A stretch of 64,000 nt of DNA from AV80 sp035536995 (GTDB taxonomy: Bacteria; Verrucomicrobiota; Verrucomicrobiia; Chthoniobacterales; UBA10450), in NCBI GenBank assembly GCA_035536995.1, contig DATLNB010000007.1:1-64000 (forward strand), read 5' to 3'. Under the pieces are notes generated by a model. The model searched no databases. It was not told where the DNA came from and saw only the letters and a program-made list of their open reading frames with translations. Shown here in pieces: positions 8,556-16,576 of the stretch (position 1 is its first letter; each line of letters begins with the position of its first letter). The translations under genes were made by a program, and so were the position numbers.

Positions 8556-8894
8556 ATGACCATTTTCGAAAAAATCATCCAGCGCGAGATCCCAGCGGAG
8601 ATTGTTTGGGAAGACGACGACGCGATTGCTTTCAGGGACGTCAATCCGCAGGCGCCGGTGCACGTGTTGATCGTGCCGAAGCGGGTGATTGCGAGACTGG
8701 CTGAGGCGAAGGAGGAAGACGCGGCGTTGCTGGGGAAACTCCTGATCGCGTCGCGGAAGGTGGCGGAGAAGATGGACCTGTTAGACTCGGGTTACCGGGT
8801 GGTGATCAACAGCGGACCGGATGCCGGTGAGAGCGTGCCGCATTTGCACGTGCATGTGCTCGGGAAACGAACGCTGGCTTGGCCGCCCGGGTAA
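8556..8894 (+). CDS. HIT family protein (HINT-like nucleotide hydrolase)
   Basis: A 112-residue histidine-triad protein, which hydrolyses nucleoside phosphoramidates or similar nucleotides. The family core is complete: TIFEKIIQREIPAEIV at the start, DVNPQAPVHVLIVPK in the middle, and the triad HLHVHV at about residues 98-103 preceded by the conserved GPDAGESVPH. The short C-terminus ends LAWPPG, as in HINT-type proteins. The length is normal. It is encoded downstream of nrdR and the unknown gene on the same strand, 54 bases after the latter. Confidence 0.95.
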   Translation: MTIFEKIIQREIPAEIVWEDDDAIAFRDVNPQAPVHVLIVPKRVIARLAEAKEEDAALLGKLLIASRKVAEKMDLLDSGYRVVINSGPDAGESVPHLHVHVLGKRTLAWPPG

Positions 8895-8905
8895 GCTCGG
8901 CCGAG

Positions 8906-9967
8906 TTATCGACGCGGAGTTGGGGTTGGAGTAGGCGTCGGCAAACGGCCGGAAGTGCGGGAGCGAACGGGACGTTGTGTCCGAGAAACAACGGGAGTCG
9001 GTGCAGGACGAAGCGACGCAGGGGCGGGCGACCGGACTGGAGCGGGAGCAGGTGAAATGACACGCGTCTGAGAGCGTGTCGTAACAGAGGCGGGAGCCGG
9101 AGCCGTCGATGTGACTGCCGCGGGACGAATAGTGGCGGGCGCCGTCGAGGATCTGACGGTGGCGGTAGGAACAGTGGGAGGTGCTGTGGACGATCGGACA
9201 GGAGGCGGACGGACAGTCGCGGGGGCAGTGGACGATCTGACGGTTGCTGGGCGGACAGGAGCAGGTGCAGTGGACGATCTGACGTTGGGAGGCGGAACGG
9301 AAGCAGGCGCGGTGTATCGAACCAGCTCAGGCGCAGGAGGGGCGACAGTTGCAGGGTCGACGGGAGAAATTATCGGAGAGCGCGCCACTGCTTCTGCCTT
9401 CACAACGACAGGCGTGCCGGGAGGCGCAGCGTTGAAGAAAGTCTCAGCCATTCCCTCGGGCAGCCGAATGCAACCGTGCGACGCCGCATAGGGCGGGACG
9501 TAACCCTGGTGCATTGCGTATCCGCCCCGGAAAAACATTGCAAACGGCATCCGCGCGCCATCGTATCGGGAGCCCGGCGGCTTTCGATCCTTGCGGACGT
9601 CGATATTTGATTTCACGACGTTGCCGAATTCATCCACGTAATCGCCAAAGACCGTCGAGACGTGATCGGGATTCTTCCAGAGCACCGTGTAGCGGCCGGG
9701 CGGCGTGGAGAACCCGGGCTTGCCGGTGGAAACAGTCGATTCGCCGACCAGATTTTTACCCTTATAAAAGTAGGCCCGCTGTTCGGAGATACTCACGACG
9801 ATTTTCGGGGAGCCGGGAACGCCGTCCCCATTCCAGTAGCCCGGGGGCGGCGTCGGAGCCACGGGGGCGGAGCTCGTAGTAGGCGTGGTCGGCATCTCGG
9901 CACAACTGGCGAGAAGACCGAGCGCGGCGGCGCAAAGAGCGATTTGAATTCCCCTAATACCCCTCAT
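8906..9967 (-). CDS. Lipoprotein L,D-transpeptidase with VRSSTAP repeats
   Basis: A YkuD-type L,D-transpeptidase that would cross-link peptidoglycan or attach proteins to it. From ATG 9967 the protein has 353 residues. A lipoprotein signal ends in LLASC (Cys22). The catalytic domain (about 50-190) has His153, and SHGCIRLPE with catalytic Cys166. The C-terminal 150 residues are a Pro/Thr/Arg-rich tract with at least five copies of V-R-S-S-T-A-P spaced 10-14 residues apart, ending in PTPTPTPRR. Such a basic, Pro-rich arm may span the periplasm or bind the cell wall. An in-frame ORF extends 62 codons upstream, but the signal peptide fixes the start. It is divergent from the next lipoprotein. Confidence 0.92.
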   Translation of the reverse strand: MRGIRGIQIALCAAALGLLASCAEMPTTPTTSSAPVAPTPPPGYWNGDGVPGSPKIVVSISEQRAYFYKGKNLVGESTVSTGKPGFSTPPGRYTVLWKNPDHVSTVFGDYVDEFGNVVKSNIDVRKDRKPPGSRYDGARMPFAMFFRGGYAMHQGYVPPYAASHGCIRLPEGMAETFFNAAPPGTPVVVKAEAVARSPIISPVDPATVAPPAPELVRYTAPASVPPPNVRSSTAPAPVRPATVRSSTAPATVRPPPVRSSTAPPTVPTATVRSSTAPATIRPAAVTSTAPAPASVTTRSQTRVISPAPAPVRSPAPASLRPAPTPVVSRTQRPVRSRTSGRLPTPTPTPTPRR

Positions 9968-10151
9968 CAGGATGCGGAGAGTAATGCGTCCCCTTCCGCG
10001 TTCAACTCCAAAGATTTGAGGGTGAGCCGGCGCGCCGGCTGCCGGGTCCCCGCGCGACGGTGACACGGAGAAAAGCGCTGCGCGCGGATGCGGTTGTTCT
10101 TGCCGAAAACGACAGTTCCTGATTGCCTGTGCCGCAAAGGAATTCCAGAGC

Positions 10152-10493
10152 ATGCGTCACCGTTTCATCGCCATCCTGACTGTCGTCTGTTTTGCCGTCG
10201 GATTAGGCGGGTGCGAGACGTTCTTCCAGAGCTCAAAACCGCGGAGCCAGAAGAAGAAAAAGCCGAGGAAACAATACGAAGAGGTTTTGATGCCGGGACA
10301 GACAGGGAGCCGCCTCCAGCGCCGGGTGTTCGTCGAGCGGGCACCGAGGAAAGAGAAGAGCCCGGCGCCGAAAAACGAATCGACCCCTGCGAAACCGAAA
10401 GCCACGCCGGCTCCCGAAGCTGAGGCGAGCCCCAGCCCGACACCGACACCCGAAGAAGAGGCATCGCCTACGCCGGCGGAACGGTTCCGTTAA
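10152..10493 (+). CDS. Small putative lipoprotein, Lys- and Pro-rich
   Basis: A 113-residue protein with a lipoprotein signal (hydrophobic IAILTVVCFAVGL, lipobox LGGC, Cys21). The mature part begins with a strongly basic stretch (KPRSQKKKKPRKQ) and finishes in a low-complexity Pro/Glu/Ser/Thr tract (TPEEEASPTPAERFR). No enzymatic domain is visible. It faces away from the L,D-transpeptidase lipoprotein across about 185 bases, and both share Pro/Thr-rich tails, so a cell-envelope structural role is possible. A tRNA gene starts just after it on the other strand. Confidence 0.75.
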   Translation: MRHRFIAILTVVCFAVGLGGCETFFQSSKPRSQKKKKPRKQYEEVLMPGQTGSRLQRRVFVERAPRKEKSPAPKNESTPAKPKATPAPEAEASPSPTPTPEEEASPTPAERFR

Positions 10494-10498
10494 ATTGG

Positions 10499-10589
10499 TG
10501 GCGGTGAGGGAGGGATTCGAACCCTCGGTACCCTTTTGGGGTACGGCGCTTTAGCAAAGCGCTGCTTTCGACCACTCAGCCACCTCACC
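10499..10589 (-). tRNA. tRNA-Ser (anticodon GCU)
   Basis: On the minus strand the acceptor stem GGTGAGG pairs with CCTCACC, followed by discriminator G and an encoded CCA. The anticodon loop reads TTGCTAA (GCU, serine AGC/AGU). A long variable arm (GTACCCC AAAA GGGGTAC) marks a class II tRNA, and the T loop GGTTCGAATCC is canonical. The D arm contains GTGGCTGAGTGGTCGAAAG. Confidence 0.97.
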
Positions 10590-10600
10590 AACAGATTGCG

Positions 10601-10629
10601 AGAATATGGGCTTGGGGGATAGTCGTCAA
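10601..10629 (-). promoter_or_regulatory. Sigma70-type promoter of tRNA-Ser
   Basis: On the minus strand TTGACG (10629-10624) and TATTCT (10606-10601) are separated by exactly 17 bases, and the tRNA 5' end follows 11 bases after the -10 box. Four to five of six positions match each consensus hexamer. Its position over the alternative moeA start at 10606 supports the later moeA start. Confidence 0.65.
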
Positions 10630-10644
10630 CCGGACGGCGGCAGC

Positions 10645-11826
10645 ATGATCACCGAGGAACAAGCGCTCGCGCGCATTCTGGAAAACGTCCGGGCGTTGCC
10701 CGCGGAGACGGTGCCGCTGACCGAGGCATGCGGCCGCTTCGCCGCGAGTGATGTGTTCGCGCGGGTCGCGCTGCCGCGATTCGACAACTCGGCCATGGAT
10801 GGATACGCGGTGGTCGCTGCGGCGTGTGGGAATGGCAAAAGCCAGCGCGTTATCGGCGAGCAGCCGGCCGGGATCGATCGTGGATTGCGAATTCAGCCGG
10901 GTGAAGCGGTCCGGTTGTTTACCGGCGCGCCCATTCCTGCGGGAGCGGACGCAGTGGTGATGCAGGAAGACGTTCGTTGCGAACGGAACGATATTTCTCT
11001 GAACGTTGCGGTGGAGAAGGGGGAGTTCATCCGGCGCCGCGGGCGCGACTTGGCGGAAGGCCAGAAGATCGTGGAAGCCGGTACCCCCATTCGTCCGCAG
11101 ACAGCTGGGCTGCTTGCTTCACAAGGATTGGCGGAGATCGAAGCCGGCGCCGTGGCGCGGTTGGCGATCATTTCAACAGGGGACGAGCTGATCCGGCCAG
11201 GTGGCGAGCTCGCGGCCGGTCAAATTTACGAGAGCAACTCCTTCTTAATTCGTGCCTTGGCAGGCAAATGCGGCGCGTCAGTGACCGACGTCGCGCATTG
11301 TCCGGATGCCGCGGAAGCGATCGAAGCAGCGATACGAGCCGGGCTGCAGAGCGATGTCGTCATTTTGTTAGGCGGCGTTTCCGTCGGCGCGCGGGATCTG
11401 GTCAAGCCGGCTTTGCAGGCGGCCGGCGCCGAGACCGAGTTATGGCGGGTCGCGGTCAAGCCGGGGAAGCCGTTCCTCTTTGGGCGCGCCGGACCGTGCG
11501 CGATCTTCGGGCTGCCCGGAAATCCGGTGTCGGCGTTCGTGACCTTTCTTCTATTTGTCCGGCCGGCGCTTCTTCGCTTGATGGGTGCGCGCGCCGATCA
11601 ACTGAGTCTGCCGACAGTGGACGCCCGCCTTGCGACGAGCATACAGAATGAAGGTGACCGGCCGCATTATGTCCGCGGTCTGCTTCGCGCCGGTCGCTTC
11701 ACACCGATCGGGCGGCAGGAATCGCACGCTCTGTTTGGGTTGAGTCGGGCGAACGCGCTTCTGCGTATCCCAGGCGGTAAAGACTTTGCGGAAGAAGCAG
11801 TGGTCTCCGTGATTTCGCTGGACTGA
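10645..11826 (+). CDS. moeA: Molybdopterin molybdenumtransferase MoeA
   Basis: MoeA inserts molybdate into adenylylated molybdopterin, the last step of molybdenum cofactor synthesis. From ATG 10645 it has 393 residues, normal for the family. Motifs in order: DNSAMDGYAVV near residue 45, GAPIPAGADAVVMQE, the MogA-like domain STGDEL and GGVSVGARDLVK, and GLPGNPVSAFVTFLLF. A domain IV-like C-terminal end follows. A 13-codon upstream extension is possible but would overlap the tRNA promoter. No other moa/mob genes are visible in the window. The next gene is a MarR-type regulator on the same strand. Confidence 0.95.
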   Translation: MITEEQALARILENVRALPAETVPLTEACGRFAASDVFARVALPRFDNSAMDGYAVVAAACGNGKSQRVIGEQPAGIDRGLRIQPGEAVRLFTGAPIPAGADAVVMQEDVRCERNDISLNVAVEKGEFIRRRGRDLAEGQKIVEAGTPIRPQTAGLLASQGLAEIEAGAVARLAIISTGDELIRPGGELAAGQIYESNSFLIRALAGKCGASVTDVAHCPDAAEAIEAAIRAGLQSDVVILLGGVSVGARDLVKPALQAAGAETELWRVAVKPGKPFLFGRAGPCAIFGLPGNPVSAFVTFLLFVRPALLRLMGARADQLSLPTVDARLATSIQNEGDRPHYVRGLLRAGRFTPIGRQESHALFGLSRANALLRIPGGKDFAEEAVVSVISLD

Positions 11827-11917
11827 GCACGCTTCGTTTTTGCGGAACATGAGATCATCAGCGGGAAAAGGGCGGTGAGCGTTTGACACTCCGCGCGAGC
11901 ATTTTAGCTTATGCGGT

Positions 11918-12469
11918 TTGAATACCCCGACCCAACTCCGGCCCAACGGAACCGACCAATTCCGCGCCGACGCTGAGCGGCTTTCCCACATTATTTTGGA
12001 AATGCAGCGGTGCTTCGTGCTCCACCTCTGCAAAGAGCTGGCCCCTGGTAACGTTTCCTTCCCGCAATTCTTTCTTCTCGCCGCGCTCGATCAAAAGGAA
12101 GTGCTCACGATGTCCGCCATCGCCCAAAAGATGGGGCACACGACGGCGGCAGCGAGCGGACTCGTCGATCGGCTGGAAAATCTTGGCTACGTCGTGCGTT
12201 CCAGCGCTCGCGAAGACCGGCGCAAAGTGATGGTTTGCATCACCCAAAAAGGAAGCGCGTTGGTGCGCCGAATCCGCGAAGAGATGGTGGGCAACCTGAT
12301 GAAGATGATGACGCTGCTAAGTCCGGGAGAGCAGAAGGCCTGGCTCCAGATTTACACGAAGATCTACAATTATTGCCAGACCAAGGAAGAACCCGAGCTT
12401 CCGTTGCCTCGCAGTAAGTCGCGCCGCGGACTGCTCACGGCGCGGCGTTTCGAAAATGGAACGCGCTGA
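11918..12469 (+). CDS. MarR family transcriptional regulator
   Basis: A 183-residue winged-helix regulator. The DNA-binding part is clear: MSAIAQKMGHTTAAASGLVDRL is the recognition region and NLGYVVRSSAREDRRKVMVCIT the wing. Dimerisation helices flank it (from LSHIILEMQRCF at the start; VRRIREEMVGNLMKMM at the end). A basic tail (RSKSRRGLLTARRF) closes the protein. I use the TTG at 11918, as the ATG at 11911 is out of frame; an internal ATG at 12002 would cut the first helix. It lies 183 bases upstream of a TolC-like efflux gene on the same strand, and MarR proteins often control adjacent efflux genes. Confidence 0.88.
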   Translation: MNTPTQLRPNGTDQFRADAERLSHIILEMQRCFVLHLCKELAPGNVSFPQFFLLAALDQKEVLTMSAIAQKMGHTTAAASGLVDRLENLGYVVRSSAREDRRKVMVCITQKGSALVRRIREEMVGNLMKMMTLLSPGEQKAWLQIYTKIYNYCQTKEEPELPLPRSKSRRGLLTARRFENGTR

Positions 12470-12652
12470 TCCCGAACCCGGGAACGTTTCGCGCAGCTCT
12501 TAACCTACCTAATATTTGTAACCATCCATTTTCGAGCAGTTTAAGTCACGTCCTGCGGTCGCGGCACGCCCCCTGCATACCAGCCAGCGCAAAAGCTCCC
12601 GATCTCTCGTTGCGTCTCTGTCCTGACTTGCCCTAACCTGCGTTTTCTATCC

Positions 12653-14260
12653 ATGCGAAAGTTTTCGATTCCGTTTCTGCTCGTTGCCGCGACCGTGGCC
12701 ATGCTGCCCCTCGCGCCAATAGTTTTCGGCGGCACGGATACGATTGTTGAGACCCGATACCGGACGCGGTCGGCTATCCCGCGATTCACTCTCGATCAGG
12801 CGGTGCTGACAGCGCTGCAACGCAACGCCGACATTCAAAGAGCGCGGCAGGAAATCGAACGAACCAAAGGGCTGTATATCGCGATGCGCGCGGAGATCCT
12901 TCCTCAAATCGGGATGACCGGAAGTTTCCAGGGCACCGATCCGCATCTCCAAGTCAACCATGGCGGCGATTCGACTGCCGTCGCCACCCCAACACCGAGC
13001 CCGGGCGCCTCGCCCACACCTGTGGGAAGTTCCGGATTCGACTTCGGTGGGGTCGAGCGGTCCTACAATGTGCGGCTGGAAGCGACCCAGGTTGTTTTTG
13101 CTGGCGGCCGGGTGGTCGCGAACATCAGGTCGGCGGCTTTCACCAGAGACGGCGCTTACTTTGCGTTCCGAAATGCGATCGACACGGTAGTAGCCACGGT
13201 GAAACAACAGTTCTACCAGGTCCTGCTCAATCGCGAGCTCATCCATGTCCAGGAAGAATCGGTGAACCTGTTGAAGAGCCAGTTGCAGGACCAGCAGAAC
13301 CGGTTCGAAGCCGGGACCGTCCCGCGTTTCAACGTTCTCCAGGCGCAGGTCGCGTTGTCGAACCAATATCCGCTGCTGATTGGCGCGCAGAATAATTACC
13401 GGATTTCGCAGCTCCAGTTGGCGAAGACCCTTGGCCTTGATTTCGATCCTGGTCGCGGCGACGGCCCTCCGCTGGAAGCACTGGGCCAGTTGCAATATCG
13501 TCCGCGCCGAATTCCGCTCACCGCGGCGATCGAGATGGCGAAGGAACGCCGGCCGTTCCTGAAACAACAGAAGTCGGTTGTGTTGAGTAACGCCGAGCAG
13601 GTCAGGGTAGCGCGCTCCGGATATTTCCCGCAAATCAGTGCTTCGGGCGGAACGCAGGTGCGGAGCTCAGCGGTGAGCGAAGACATTCATGATGTCAGCA
13701 GCGGTTATATTTATGGGCTAACCGGGACCTGGGCGATCTGGGACTGGGGCGCGACGTATGGCGCGGTGAAACAGGCACGGGCTGTCCTGGAACAATCCAA
13801 GATCACGCTCGACGATGCGAACCGGCAGGTGGAGCTCGAAGTGCAGCAACAGGATTCGAATTTGAAACAGAGCGCAGAGCTGGTGAGGGCGACCGAGCAA
13901 AGCGTGGGACAGGCGCAGGAAGCGTTGCGGCTGGCTAGTGCGCGTTTGAGCGCGGGGGCCGGAACGCAGTTGGAAGTGCTGAATTCACGGGTGGAGGTGA
14001 CGCAATCGCAATCGAACCGTCTTCAGGCGCTGTATAACTATAATGTTGCCCTTGCCGAGTTCGACCGCGTCACGGCGACTGAGGTGACCTATTCGAATGA
14101 GCTGGATGAACCCATCACACGGGACAAGGCAAAGACCGATGCGAAACCGACGCCGGCGCCGAAACCGAGCCCGCTCGAGCTCAATCACGCTGGCAATCGC
14201 CCGCCTGCCCACATTCGCAGCACGACTACGACAACGCGCACGACCACTTACGGGAAGTGA
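12653..14260 (+). CDS. TolC-like outer membrane efflux protein
   Basis: A 535-residue outer membrane factor that would form the trimeric exit duct of an efflux or type I secretion machine. A signal peptide (about 1-26) precedes two outer-efflux repeats. The first begins FTLDQAVLTALQRNADIQRARQEIE, the second LTAAIEMAKERRPFLKQQK; each has long coiled-coil helices rich in Gln, Ala and Glu. An unusual low-complexity insert (TPTPSPGASPTPVGSSG) lies around residue 105-125, and the C-terminus is a Lys/Pro/Thr-rich tail ending TTTTTRTTTYGK. No inner-membrane pump or adaptor gene is adjacent. The upstream MarR gene may regulate it. The following gene overlaps its stop codon by 4 bases (GTGA). Confidence 0.93.
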   Translation: MRKFSIPFLLVAATVAMLPLAPIVFGGTDTIVETRYRTRSAIPRFTLDQAVLTALQRNADIQRARQEIERTKGLYIAMRAEILPQIGMTGSFQGTDPHLQVNHGGDSTAVATPTPSPGASPTPVGSSGFDFGGVERSYNVRLEATQVVFAGGRVVANIRSAAFTRDGAYFAFRNAIDTVVATVKQQFYQVLLNRELIHVQEESVNLLKSQLQDQQNRFEAGTVPRFNVLQAQVALSNQYPLLIGAQNNYRISQLQLAKTLGLDFDPGRGDGPPLEALGQLQYRPRRIPLTAAIEMAKERRPFLKQQKSVVLSNAEQVRVARSGYFPQISASGGTQVRSSAVSEDIHDVSSGYIYGLTGTWAIWDWGATYGAVKQARAVLEQSKITLDDANRQVELEVQQQDSNLKQSAELVRATEQSVGQAQEALRLASARLSAGAGTQLEVLNSRVEVTQSQSNRLQALYNYNVALAEFDRVTATEVTYSNELDEPITRDKAKTDAKPTPAPKPSPLELNHAGNRPPAHIRSTTTTTRTTTYGK

Positions 14261-14922
14261 GCGAGGCTCAGCGGACTGCTGAACACTTCGCGGCCTTGAC
14301 TGCGATCGAGGGATTTGCGCACGGATTCACTTTGCGCGTTCCCGGTCTCGAAATGTCGCATGACAAAGCCGAAGCGCTTGCCCGACTCGACGGCATCCAT
14401 CGCACGATCCGCTCCGCGCACGGATTAGGCGCAGTCCCGTTCATCACGGCGCAGCAGGTTCACGGCGATCGGATTGGCCTGGTCGAAGCAACGACCGATA
14501 ATAATAAATGCTTCGATGGCTGCGACGGGCTGATCACGAATCGCCCCGGTGTTTGTCTCGGGATTTACGTGGCTGATTGCTGCGCCGTTTACCTGGTTGA
14601 TCGGGCTAAGCGCGCAATCGGTGTGGTGCATTCCGGCAAAAAAGGGACGGAACTCCGCATCGTTCCGAAGGCGATTGAAGCTATGGCCACGAGCTTTGGG
14701 TCTCGCGCGAGCGACCTCGTCGCGCAGCTCAGCCCATGCATCCGCCCCCCGCATTACGAGATCGATTTCGCCGCGGAGATAGTCAGGCAATGCCGCGACC
14801 TGGGCGTAGCATCAGTTCATGATTGCGGCGTTTGCACCGCCTGCGACTTGTCGCGCTACTATTCGTACCGCGCCGAAAAAGGCCGGACTGGCCGGATGCT
14901 GGCGTTCGCGGCTCTTCTGTAG
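14257..14922 (+). CDS. YfiH/laccase-domain family protein (purine nucleoside phosphorylase-like)
   Basis: A 221-residue protein of the YfiH (DUF152) family, once called polyphenol oxidases and now known to act on purine nucleosides in several bacteria. Metal ligands are present: QQVHG (His69), ADCC (Cys108/109) and VVHSG (His125). The usual H-A-G-W-R-G motif is H-S-G-K-K-G here. The C-terminal DCGVCTACDLSRYYSYR is typical. The start is GTG 14257, overlapping the TolC-like stop. The stop TAG (14920-14922) is part of the TGTAGCC end of a palindromic element, so the ending 'AALL' may have been set by that insertion. Confidence 0.88.
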   Translation: MSEAQRTAEHFAALTAIEGFAHGFTLRVPGLEMSHDKAEALARLDGIHRTIRSAHGLGAVPFITAQQVHGDRIGLVEATTDNNKCFDGCDGLITNRPGVCLGIYVADCCAVYLVDRAKRAIGVVHSGKKGTELRIVPKAIEAMATSFGSRASDLVAQLSPCIRPPHYEIDFAAEIVRQCRDLGVASVHDCGVCTACDLSRYYSYRAEKGRTGRMLAFAALL

Positions 14923-14993
14923 CCGTCGCCCTGCGGGCGACGCGTGATAGAAGCACAGCCAACCGATACGTCGCCCACAGGGCGACGGCTACA
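14918..14993. repeat. REP-like palindromic element, copy 3
   Basis: TGTAGCC at the left and GGCTACA at the right bound two hairpins: CGTCGCCC/GGGCGACG with loop TGC, and CGTCGCCC/GGGCGACG with loop ACA. This copy has the same inner stem in both halves. It lies between convergent genes, and its TAG at 14920-14922 is the stop codon of the YfiH-family gene. Confidence 0.85.
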
Positions 14994-15003
14994 GAAGAGG
15001 CCG

Positions 15004-15789
15004 TCAATCTTCCAGCGCGCCCCGTCCGTACCGAACGATCCCGCGCTTTCCGGCGTCTGCCACAAACTCGAAGAACTCGCGTCCGACCGGGCCGAATTCA
15101 GCAGCCGCAGCCTTTTCGAGCGCCTGTTTCGTGTTTAGCCCGCTGCGATAAAGGAGCTTGAACGCGCGTTTGATTTCGTCTCGCTCATCCGCGGTGAAAT
15201 TCGCGCGGCGCATTCCAACAATATTCATCCCGTAGACCTCGTTCTTCGCCGCGCCAAGGAACGGCGGAAGATTTTGGGTGAATCGGCCTTCGGCCATCAC
15301 CAGCCGTCCCATCCGGATGCCCTGATGAAAACGCGAGCCGCCGCCGATGAATGCCTGGTCGTCGATCCGGACGTGCCCGGCGAGGAGGCAGTCATTCGCG
15401 ATGACGACGCGATTTCCAATCATGCAATTGTGGCCAAGGTGCGTTCCGACCATCAGAAAATTCCGGTCGCCAATGACCGTTGCGCTGCCCTCCGTGCTGC
15501 CGCGGTGGATCGTGCAGTATTCGCGAATCACGTTGGCGTCACCGATGACGACGCTGCTCGCTGTCTTCGGATCGAAACTCAAATCCTGCGGCATCGCACC
15601 GATGACAGCGCCGTATCCGACGAAGTTATCAGCGCCCATTTTGACAGCGCCTTCGATAATAGCGTGTGCCTGGATCGTGCATCGCTCGCCGATGACCGCA
15701 CCGCTCCCGACGATCGCGTAGGGGCCGATCTCGACATCTGGGCCGATCCGCGCGCCCGGATCGACGATCGCAGCCGGATGAATTTTCAC
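15004..15789 (-). CDS. lpxA: UDP-N-acetylglucosamine acyltransferase LpxA
   Basis: LpxA transfers a 3-hydroxyacyl chain from acyl carrier protein to UDP-GlcNAc, the first step of lipid A synthesis in the cytoplasm. The 261-residue length fits. The first 190 residues are a left-handed beta-helix of hexapeptide repeats (IHPAAIVDPGARIGPDVEIG and onward), with the catalytic histidine in the segment FLMVGTHLGHNCMIGN. The helical C-terminal part begins near EVYGMNIVGMRRANF, a diagnostic LpxA stretch. It starts with GTG, overlapping the radC stop by 4 bases (GTGA). Its presence implies a diderm envelope with lipid A. No other lpx genes are in this window. Confidence 0.95.
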   Translation of the reverse strand: MKIHPAAIVDPGARIGPDVEIGPYAIVGSGAVIGERCTIQAHAIIEGAVKMGADNFVGYGAVIGAMPQDLSFDPKTASSVVIGDANVIREYCTIHRGSTEGSATVIGDRNFLMVGTHLGHNCMIGNRVVIANDCLLAGHVRIDDQAFIGGGSRFHQGIRMGRLVMAEGRFTQNLPPFLGAAKNEVYGMNIVGMRRANFTADERDEIKRAFKLLYRSGLNTKQALEKAAAAEFGPVGREFFEFVADAGKRGIVRYGRGALED

Positions 15790-16508
15790 AGAACGCCGGC
15801 CTCCTTGAAACTGAAGTAAGGCTGACAGCCCTCAGCCGGGGCGCCAATAATCACGTGGTCGAGAAGCTTGATCTGGAGAAGCTCGGCCGCTTCCACCAGG
15901 CGGCGGGTCAGGCTGTGATCGGATTGGCTGGGGGAAGGATCGCCCGACGGATGATTGTGGACCACGATCACCGCATAAGCGGACGCGATCACCGCGGGGC
16001 GAAAAATATCGCGCGGATGTGCAATGCTTTCGTTGACGCTGCCAATCGAGACTTCGCTCGTGGAGATGAGGTGGTAGCGCGTATCGAGCAGGATCACCCG
16101 TAGCGATTCCTTGTGCAGTGCGCGCATCTCCGCGCCGACCAGCTCATAAACCAATTCCGGCGAATCAACCTTCCGGCGCGAGAGCCGTTCATTAGCCAGG
16201 CGCTGGCCGAGCTGGAAAGCAGCCACGAGGTGAATCGCCTTCGCCTCTCCGATACCACGGATGGCGCGCAGTTCTTTCACCGTGCATCGGCTCAATCCGG
16301 AGAGCGATTTGTATTTGTCGAGGAGCTGGCGTGCGACGGCGATTGCATTTGCTCCGGGTACCCCGGTTCCGAGGAGAAGAGCGATCAATTCCGGATCGAT
16401 CAGGGCGTTCGCCCCGCGGGCCAGAAGTTTTTCACGGGGACGTTCGCCCTCCGGCATCTCGCTGATTTTTAAAGGCGCGGCGGAGGGGGGACGGAAATCG
16501 TCGTTCAT
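15786..16508 (-). CDS. radC: RadC family protein (JAB/MPN domain)
   Basis: RadC-family proteins carry a JAB1/MPN metalloprotease fold; the original repair role is disputed and the biological function is unknown. From ATG 16508 it has 240 residues. A helix-hairpin-helix-like part (residues about 15-90, with RGIGEAKAIHL) precedes the MPN domain with the zinc signature HNHPSGDPSPSQSD. An in-frame extension to 16562 adds 18 residues without family similarity. It overlaps lpxA and probably shares its transcript, an unusual pairing. Confidence 0.93.
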   Translation of the reverse strand: MNDDFRPPSAAPLKISEMPEGERPREKLLARGANALIDPELIALLLGTGVPGANAIAVARQLLDKYKSLSGLSRCTVKELRAIRGIGEAKAIHLVAAFQLGQRLANERLSRRKVDSPELVYELVGAEMRALHKESLRVILLDTRYHLISTSEVSIGSVNESIAHPRDIFRPAVIASAYAVIVVHNHPSGDPSPSQSDHSLTRRLVEAAELLQIKLLDHVIIGAPAEGCQPYFSFKEAGVL

Positions 16509-16576
16509 GAGGGGTGAAACTGAGGGGGCCCACTCGTCCAGCTCAGGGCAGGCGTTGGTCATTCCCGCCCGCCAGG

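Noticed and set aside
9111..9491. Gly/Ala-rich repetitive plus-strand frame (GAVDDLTV repeats)
   Set aside because: It is the complement of the VRSSTAP repeats of the L,D-transpeptidase; repetition is inherited from that gene.
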